Below, piece after piece: positions 56,950-64,000 of a stretch of 64,000 bases of DNA. The DNA is from Lepas anatifera (Eukaryota > Arthropoda > Thecostraca > Lepadidae). Within the stretch, counting starts at the first letter, position 1. Each line of letters starts with the position of its first letter. The translations under genes were made by a program, and so were the position numbers. The notes under the pieces are model-generated. The model was not told the DNA's origin, did no database searches, and worked only from the letters and a program-made list of their open reading frames with translations. The stretch covers positions 1,142,001 to 1,206,000 of the forward strand of contig JAOTON010001027.1 in assembly GCA_034440635.1 (NCBI GenBank). The letters are read 5' to 3'.

Positions 56950-58176
56950 CCCTATTTCCGTCAGGCTCCCGGCTACCCCTATTTCAGGCAGGGGGGCAAT
57001 ATCGGCCCCTAAGATCTCGTAATCTAACCGGCCGATTTTGAAAATTCAAAGTGCTATAGATTCCCTGACGCTAAACTTTATTTTGAAAAAGAAAATTTCA
57101 AAATTTTGATTTTAAGGAGAAAGTCGTGCAAAATATACAATTTTTGTGTATTTTTTAGATTTTCCATAACCCTTGTCTCTGTTGTACGATTTTCACAAAA
57201 CTAGTTCAGATTTACAAATAATTGACCCAAAATTGTCATATACTCGAGTTACGCAAAAATTCGAAATTCAATGGCAGTTCCAGGACCAGGACTATGAGGG
57301 GAAATATATACAACCTAAAAGTTTTTGTTACGCGGATTAGAAGCCGTGATATACTGCTTAACATCTTTGACACATAAATAAATGAAAAAGTGAAAAACTC
57401 ATCAGGGGCGGATGCAGTAAGGTAAAACAGTGGGGTAAAATACATCCCAACAATATGCGAGTGGTATGCATGAGTATATTAGTCCCTCGACTAGTTGAAA
57501 TTTATTTCTGATAATTTTTACCCTCCCATGGCAGCTCTGGGAAAGGGGGTGACATAGGCGGATCAAGGACTCGTCGTGGGGGGGCGGGTGGGGGTGATTG
57601 GAAACACATTTTTAATATACAACGATATTGAGTCGCGGCGGTGATACTGGCTGGGAATATGCATTTTGAAAATGTGTAGTGACTGGACACGCCTCTGGTA
57701 ATCTAGAATTTGGTTATAACTATTTTGAATTTTCATATACCCAATTGTATTCACCTGGCACGGCTGTAAGCAGTCTTCTCACTTACTAACGTTTAGTCCT
57801 TCTTGATAACATTCCCCCATTTTGAATTGCTGTAACCGCTCCTGATGAATACAAATAGTGACAATTGTGAATGCACTATCATCTCACATAAAAAATGATA
57901 TAATAAAACCATATAACTGGTATCGGATCAGCAGAGACGGCTTCCTTTTACAAAGAACCCATCGCATACGATAATACTTGGTTTGTGGATAGAACCTCCC
58001 CAAAACCCAGCCATAGCTCCGCCCCTGGTAAATATATAATATTGACAATTTCAGAAACCTGCCTGTACTAGTTTTAGGAAAAGTCGAAGTTTCAAGTTCT
58101 ATCGCAAGCCGTTTCGAGATATTCTTGAAAAACCTTGGGGGGGCAATATTAGCCCCCCTGCCGGAAATAGGGTTAA
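56946..58176 (+). mobile_element. TTAA-flanked element with TTAACCCTATTTCC ends (E14)
   Basis: 1.22 kb between TTAA 56946-56949 and TTAA 58173-58176. Ends are TTAACCCTATTTCCGTCAGG and, on the other strand, TTAACCCTATTTCCGGCAGG. Inverted copy of E2 without its SINE. It interrupts the LINE ORF1. Confidence 0.85.
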
Positions 58177-58771
58177 GGGGCATTCCGGACAGATCGACCG
58201 GCTTGACACCACCATGTCTAGAAAAATCTGAAACTTTGTTCCGAGGTAGTTTTGGGCCGAACACGCCTGTGAGAATCTCCCCCTCCGACCAACGTGACCG
58301 AGTTATAGCCCGAGGCACTTTCGGGAGGTCACGTTGTGACTCATCTTTGATGCTTCTAACTCAACAACGCATCACCTGATTAACAAGTTTGGTATATCAT
58401 TGAACTCGTCTTGAATTATAGTTTATTTTTAAAAGAAAATGTTAAAATTTGAAAATTTTTGACTTTTAATTTGTTTGATCTTTCCTTTTGACCTAGCTTG
58501 ACCTTTTCCCAGTTGAAATTGCCCTTTTAGACACCTCAAAAATGTTTTTCATAAAATATCTTTCGATAGCAAAAATAAAAAAATGCGTTCTTGTATAAGT
58601 TCCGAATATTTAGCACCTAAGGTAGGTATGTACACGGTTTTTGACCATTGCGGTAGTACAGCCTTATGTTTAACGCCGCAAATATAGCGATTGCTTTTGT
58701 AATCGGTCGCTGGAAATCATACTCTATTGTCTTTACGAAATTTTAATCGTAAAGTTTACGAATTTATGACA

Positions 58772-60635
58772 TTAACACGCGCCCACCCGAGGGGTGGGCA
58801 ACCGGCCTCCTCAGGTTTCCCAGGTAGTAAAAACACCTTCGCGCAGCCACCTACTTCATGTACCTCTAACTCGAAATTTTTGCAGCTTCTGGCAAATTTT
58901 AGGTCTGTCATACCGTCAGACCGCCAACCCAGGTCAAGAGACCTAACCTCAAACTTTGGGAGTGCTAAATCATATCAATTTAGCCTATCGTGGTTAGAAT
59001 CGCATTACATAGTAAGATCGCCTGCAAGAAAATTTTTCGTAGCAGGATTTCTATATCGATAACCGGGGCGGGCGGTCATATCTTTCTTTAAAATGCATGG
59101 GGATTGGTAAATTTTGATAACTTGGGAATTGAGAATTGTCGAGAATTGCGATGAGGTTGTATTTACATTGTCGTGTCTGACTTGCCTCTGCAGTTTGATT
59201 AATATTCTTTTACCATACAGACCTAAGCCTGGCTCTAGGTCAAGCAGGTTAATTTTGACATTTGACTAGGCAATATTATAAGATACATAATCCGTTTGGG
59301 CTCAACAAGAGTGTTCCAATGGTGCTGAATTTTCTTTCTACGGCTCTTTCTGTCACCTATTATGCCACAAATTTAGGTTTCCACTTAGTTCCCGTAAAAT
59401 ACTGTGACCTTGAGCAGCCTCAAGGCGACACGACCAACGATTGTATGTAACATATTCGGTAATGATTAAAACTGGCTATTAGCGGCATCACTCCCGTGCA
59501 CTGTGTCATCATTTATCTGTATTCTCGATCCGTGTCGCTATGAATGATCACCTTGTAAAAATATCATGAGGCAACCTGTTCAGCGACCAAGTCAATGGTT
59601 AAATTTCAGGACATTTTGTCAATATATGAGCAGATTCAATTACTTTTTGGAATGAAAGCCTTTCAGACACGTTTGTTTACATTGCATGAATCCTCTCAAA
59701 CATATGTGTGCTGCACTGGATCAGCTTGCATCGATACTATTTTCCATCTCCGAACGATGTAATTGTGTGGTTAGTGGTGCTCTAGGATGTTATACTTGTT
59801 TCAATTATTGATAAGGTCGCGACATTTTGTAAATTTTCGTTTAAGGCTGAAAGGTTCATTATTAATAAGTTCATTTGCCCTCGTCTCCCTCGAAAAGGAA
59901 TCCTTTTTTCATTTTAATGGCTACAGTTTTTCTTTTATAAATATTGCCAGTTGTTGCCGTTCGTTTTTATACATTTTGTACAGTTGTTCTCGTTCGATTG
60001 TTAGTCGGGGTCTCACTAAGTCATCAATGGACTTTCCAGACCCCGACCCCCATCCGAACAGCAACTCCCACATGAAGGCTGATTTTGAAGCCAACTTTAA
60101 CGTCCCACACAGCACAGGGACGGCCGCCCCGCTCGGTCACCCTCTCACCAGTCATTGCCGCCGACCTGTACGTCGGTAGCTATTGAGCGCCGGCGTCTCA
60201 GCGGAACCGATCCCAAGCCTGGACATGCACTGCCACTGCATGCTTCTGAGCCGCGGGCCGGAGCCCAACGCTCTACCAACTGAGCTACCGGGCGGCAGGA
60301 GGCGGTTTTAGGGTAGGTGTCTCACTAGAGTCATCAAGGACTTTTTACGGAGACCTGACCCCACCACCCAAACGAGCAACTCCACGATAAAGTGTTAATC
60401 AAGGAACAGTTGAAAGTCCCACAGGCATAACGACGACCGTCTACCTCGTCCCCTCCCACTGAGTTGCCTGCTGGCCTTCGGCATTTACGGTACCTACCAC
60501 CTCCCAGTTGACCTAAATTATTTTTCCAGAAGTTGCAAAATGTTGTGTTAGAGGTAGATGATTGGCGTGCGCAGGTATTTTTTACTACCTGTAGAGACCT
60601 GGGCCGGTTGCCCACCCCTCGGGTGGGCGTGTTAA
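58772..60635. mobile_element. TTAA-flanked element nested in the fold-back loop (E16)
   Basis: 1.86 kb between TTAA 58772-58775 and TTAA 60632-60635, with strong terminal repeats that are themselves partly palindromic (CCCACCCGAGGGGTGGGCAA). The left part has the conserved module order of the GGTCA elements in weakened form (e.g. TTTCTATATCGATAACC near 59048). The right part contains SINE copies. Confidence 0.75.
59975..60480 (-). mobile_element. Two tRNA-derived SINE copies in E16
   Basis: The copy at about 59975-60296 (minus strand) has the head GCCGCCCGGTAGCTCAGTTG, with an A-box, then a body matching the SINE in E2 (ACGTTAAAGT.. GGGGTCGGGGTC). A second, truncated copy without head follows at about 60303-60480 (GTCTCACTAGAGTCATCAAG on the + strand). 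Target duplications not resolved. Confidence 0.65.
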
Positions 60636-61198
60636 TTGTCATAAATTCGGATACTTGTACGATTAAAATTTCGTAAAGACATGGATATGATTTCCGCGAC
60701 CGATTACAAGCAATCGTATATTTGCGGCGTTAAACATAAGGCTGTACTACCGCATGGTCAAACCGTGTACATACCTACCTTGGTGCTAAATGTTCGGAAC
60801 TTATGCAAGAACGCATTTTTTTATTTTTGCTATCGAAAGATATTTTATGAAGAAACATTTTTGAGGTGTCTAAAAGGGCAATTTCAACTGGGAAGGTCGT
60901 GGTCAAAAGGAAAGGTCAACAATTAAAGTCAAATTTTCAAATTTTAGATTTTCTTTTTCAAAATAAACTATAATTCAAGACGAGTTCAATGATTACCAAC
61001 TTGTTAATCAGGTGATGCTTGTTGAGTTATGAAGCATCAAGATGAGTCTACAACTGACCTCCCGAAATGCCTCGGCTATAACTCGTCACCGTTGTCGGCT
61101 AAGATTCTCACGGCGTGTTTCTCCCAAACTACCCCGAGACAAAGTTTCGTTTTTCTGACATGGTGGTCAATTGATTTTTTTCGTTTTGTCCTATCCCC

Positions 61199-62187
61199 TT
61201 AATCAAGAAAATGATTCAAGATGCTAAGACTAACGAGGCTTCCCACGCTGACATCTCAAAAGGCTTGAACAAAATATATGTAATAGAAAGCAAGTTAGCA
61301 TCAACAGGTAAGGAGGTGCTGGCTCCATCCTTTGTGGGGCCCACAATGCCATCAGATAGTGTTGCTTTTATTGAGAAAAGAGTGAAAGAGCTTGATGAGA
61401 TCTTCAAAGAAAAAATGACCTAACTGGACGGTACTTTAGAGAAGCATATCGAACTTGTCTCCCACTCAATGCGACTACAGGAACAACAAAGTGTGGAAAA
61501 TGCAAATATAATGAAGCGGCTTCTGAGTGAAGGGCAAAGACAGAGGATTTCATATGTTGAAACAGTCAAATCCACCTGTGAAAAAATGGTCCTGGAAAAT
61601 ATGGTTCAGAAAGCTCAAGCTGCACCAGAACTGGACAAAAGGGACAGGATCACTAAGTTGGAGTATAAGGTAGTTCAAGAGATCAAGGGTCAGCAAGAAG
61701 TGCCTATCAGCATAACAAATGACATCAAAAACTAGGTGGTGGTGAGTCAAGATGGAAGAGGTAGGGAGACAAACATCATCCTCCACAATATTGAGGAGAG
61801 CATTTCCCAAGAACCTGAAGTCAGGAGAGATGAAGACTTGTCTAAAGTCAAAGAGATAGCAAAGACCTTGTGTGGAAACGAGGCAGCATTGTCATGATTC
61901 TTCATTCTGTCGAGATATGGCAGTAGAAAAAAACTCAGGCTGGGGAAAAGAAACTTGAAAGAGGACCCCAATCAAGGCTCTTGCTGATAAAGCTCCAAGA
62001 CAAAGAAAATGTGGATATCCTACTCAAGAAAATATTTGACCTGAAGAATGTCGGATATCCTAGCACATTCATTACAAGTGACCTCGAACCAGAAGAGGGA
62101 AAAACAAAAAAACTGAGAGAAGAACTGATTTCAAAAGGTAAAGAGACCCGTAGGATATTTCGTGGAAAAATAATCCCTCGGCAGTAA
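61199..62187 (+). pseudogene. CR1-like LINE ORF1, 3' part
   Basis: Continues the ORF1 interrupted at 56949. A charged coiled-coil-like region (61211-61735, with KQRQRISY/VETVKSTCEKMVLENMVQ-type heptads) is followed, after stops near 61734, by NIILHNIEES (about 61774) and then LLIKLQDKENVDILLKKIFD (61981 on) with SDLEPEEGKTKKLREELISK. These are the conserved NTD/C-terminal blocks of LINE ORF1 proteins ('II-x-N-I-P-E' and 'PDLTPKER-x-x-x-KKLR'). There are several frameshifts. Confidence 0.65.
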
Positions 62188-62700
62188 CAATTCTGTCAAT
62201 GGTTGATGTCTGCTGTGTTTTTACACCAACGCAGGAAGCATAGGTAAAAAGAAAGCTATATTTTTGCGGGGAATAGATATGACAGCCCCTTACGTAATGG
62301 GGATGACTGAGGTTTGGGACAAGGAAAATTTCCCTGATAAAGGATACCATCCAGCGTCCAAAAAGGACCGACATGGCAATACGAGTTAGTAATTGTTACA
62401 AGTCTCCCTAAAGCAGTCACAACAACAATCTGGAACTTAAACTCATCGACAAAGTAAAAAACCTGAATGCATACAGTGTGATGATAATGGGAGACTTCAA
62501 CTTTCGAGAAATCGACAAGGGACAAGGGCAAGCGGGCCTGCAGAATGTGAAGCCAGAGGATTCCGCAACCTCATTGAGGACAGCTATCTCTGCTAACATC
62601 TTCGTTTCCCTACACGATTCCGACATGGAAACACGCCATCAACTCTAAACCTAATATTCAGTGACAAAGGGGATAATATTGAAGACATGTCTGCTCGTGC
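62188..62700 (+). pseudogene. CR1-like LINE ORF2 endonuclease fragment
   Basis: Start of ORF2, an apurinic-like endonuclease (exonuclease-endonuclease-phosphatase fold). Pieces in several frames: FTNAGSIGKKKA, MTEVWDKENF with the catalytic Glu (about 62306), MIMGDFNFREID with the Asp/Asn pair (about 62484-62515), RGFRNLIEDSYLC and RFPTRFRHGNTPSTLNLIFS (about 62597-62660). The copy then stops at another repeat (62703), so the reverse transcriptase is absent. Confidence 0.7.
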
Positions 62701-62702
62701 TC

Positions 62703-63910
62703 CCAGGGGCGCAGCCAGGTGGGGGTACAGGGGCACGTGCCCCCCTCCTCCCATTGGTGCCGGGGTGCCGTTTGATCGCCAGGCGGTGCACCCTGTTTGA
62801 GTTGTGCCGCTCGAAATTTAGTGCCCTATGCCGTTGAACCTAGGTGCAACTAGACTGCATTTAGCGATTTAAACTATTGTTTGATAATTTAGTGCTTTTT
62901 TGGTCATCTAAGGCATTCTGTCGCCTTTTCAAGCACTCGGTACGAGTATGTAAACCGTTTCCAGCTAATGCCTCATCGTCGCCAGTAATCGTACCTGCGG
63001 AGTTAATCTGGTGCCCCTTGAGCTCATCTGGTGACCACTGAGCTGGTCTTGGCCCTTTGAGCTGACCACGTGCCCTCTAAGCTAATATGGTGCCCCCTGA
63101 GTCAATCTGGTGCCCCCTCAGCAAATTATTGTGCCTCTTGAATCTATCTAATTCTCTATGAGTTAGCATGATGCTTCTGAGCTTGCCTGATACCCTCTTA
63201 GCTGTTTTAGTGCCCCTTGAGCTGATCTGATCCCCTGGCCGGATCTCATGCCTCCCGGAGTTGATCTACTGTCCCCGGAGCCAATATGGCGCCTCTTCAG
63301 CTGATCAGGTGCCCCCTGAGCTGGTTATTGATTTCTCCTTAGATGATCTGGTGCCCCCTGAGCTGGTCTGGTGCACTCTGAGCTGATCTTATGTTCCCTG
63401 AACTAATATATGCCCCTGCTCTGGTCTGGGGGCTAGGAACTGATCTGGCCCCCGGGCTGATTGATCGGGTGCACCCTGAGCTAAACTTATGCCCCCTAAG
63501 TCGATCTGGTGCCTCCTGAGCCATCATTGTGCCTCCTGAGCCCATCACATGCCCTCTGAGCTAGTCTGGTGCCCCTGAGCTAGTTTGGTGCACCCTGAGC
63601 CTATTTGGTACCCTATAAGCTGATCTGGGCCTCCTGAGTTGATTAAGCAATTTCCTTAGCAGCTATGGGGCCATGAGCTGAGCACACTGAGGCTGATGAG
63701 GGCCCCTGAGCTGACATGGGGCTCCTGGACTGATTAAGTGCCTCCTGTGAGCTAGTCTGGTGCCCTGAGCTAATATGGTGCCCTTTAAGCTGACCTGGGC
63801 CTCCTAGGCTGATTACGTGATTTCCTCAGCAGCTCTAAAGACCTGAGCTGAGCCCACAGAGGCTGATGAAAGCCCCTGAGATGGTATGGGGCTCCATACC
63901 ATATATCATA
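62703..63910. repeat. hAT-like end followed by GTGCCCCCTGAGCTGATCTG minisatellite
   Basis: Begins CAGGGGCGCAGCCAGGTGGG, close to the tip of the nested hAT MITE at 55800. After about 300 bp comes a long array of imperfect units of about 20 bp (GTGCCCCCTGAGCTGATCTG and variants) from about 63005 to 63890. No second hAT end is visible before the window ends. No genes; the minus frame 63339-63548 is repeat-derived. Confidence 0.65.
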
Positions 63911-64000
63911 TAGATCAGTAGATAGCACCTTTGTCTTCTAAGCCACTGGTCCCGGGTTCAAGTCCCGGCGGAGCCTCTTAATAAGCTGATCTAATCCCTA
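63911..64000 (+). mobile_element. tRNA-Arg-like SINE, truncated by the window end
   Basis: AGTAGATAGCACC.. TTGTCTTCTAAGCC.. and box B GGTTCAAGTCC (63955-63965) match the head of the SINE at 47484-47666, here on the + strand, followed by the same AATAAGCTGATCTAATCCC body. The 5' acceptor part is not tRNA-like, so I do not call a tRNA gene. The rest lies beyond the window. Confidence 0.75.

Larger units (their letters stand above)
58177..61198. mobile_element. Fold-back element with about 600-bp arms, split by E16 (E15)
   Basis: The left arm (58177-58771) and right arm (60636-61198) are long imperfect reverse complements, starting GGGG next to TTAA on each outer side (58173-58176; 61199-61202). 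The arms meet at a central ATGACATTAATTGTCAT-like palindrome whose TTAA is the insertion site of E16. The short frames within the arms are shadows. It also interrupts the LINE ORF1, adjacent to E14. Confidence 0.75.

Overview
Eukaryotic, almost certainly arthropod DNA, with crustacean the best guess and species not determinable. The evidence is one intact spliced gene for a Rebers-Riddiford (RR-1 type) chitin-binding cuticle protein, an arthropod-style TATA/Inr promoter, degenerate TTAGG pentamers, and repeat content typical of invertebrates (piggyBac, hAT, CR1-like LINE, Penelope-like element, tRNA-derived SINEs). There is no bacterial-style coding. Nearly all open frames are short, and many begin at non-ATG codons.

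The only gene I can assemble end to end lies at 34717-43214 on the + strand. A TATA box and Inr precede a 9-nt first coding exon (Met-Lys-Thr). A 3.2 kb intron, a 107-nt signal-peptide exon, a 4.5 kb intron, a last exon carrying the chitin-binding domain, and an AATAAA signal follow. The product is 112 residues.

The rest is mostly nested mobile DNA. Left part (1-12.5 kb): hAT-type MITEs with 8-bp target duplications, the first copy of a 2 kb direct repeat (second copy at 12.6-14.6 kb), a CT-rich minisatellite with a 26-bp core, and fragments of an unrecognised protein. Middle (17-32 kb): a series of TTAA-flanked elements, including a decayed piggyBac with its transposase pseudogene (28354-30582). 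Centre (34-43 kb): the cuticle gene, whose introns hold TTAA elements, a Penelope-like fragment, minisatellites and a MITE. Right part (43-64 kb): SINEs, a long diverged inverted-repeat element, minisatellites, more TTAA elements, and a CR1-like LINE whose ORF1 is split by a 4.25 kb nest of TTAA elements.

The most unusual pattern is a superfamily of at least ten 0.8-2 kb elements flanked by TTAA. Their termini begin TTAACCC or TTAACAC, as in the local piggyBac. They lie in both orientations and carry ordered arrays of GGTCA/TGACC, the half-site of nuclear hormone receptors. Two lie in the introns of the cuticle gene. That they are moved by a piggyBac transposase, or act as hormone-responsive modules, is inference.
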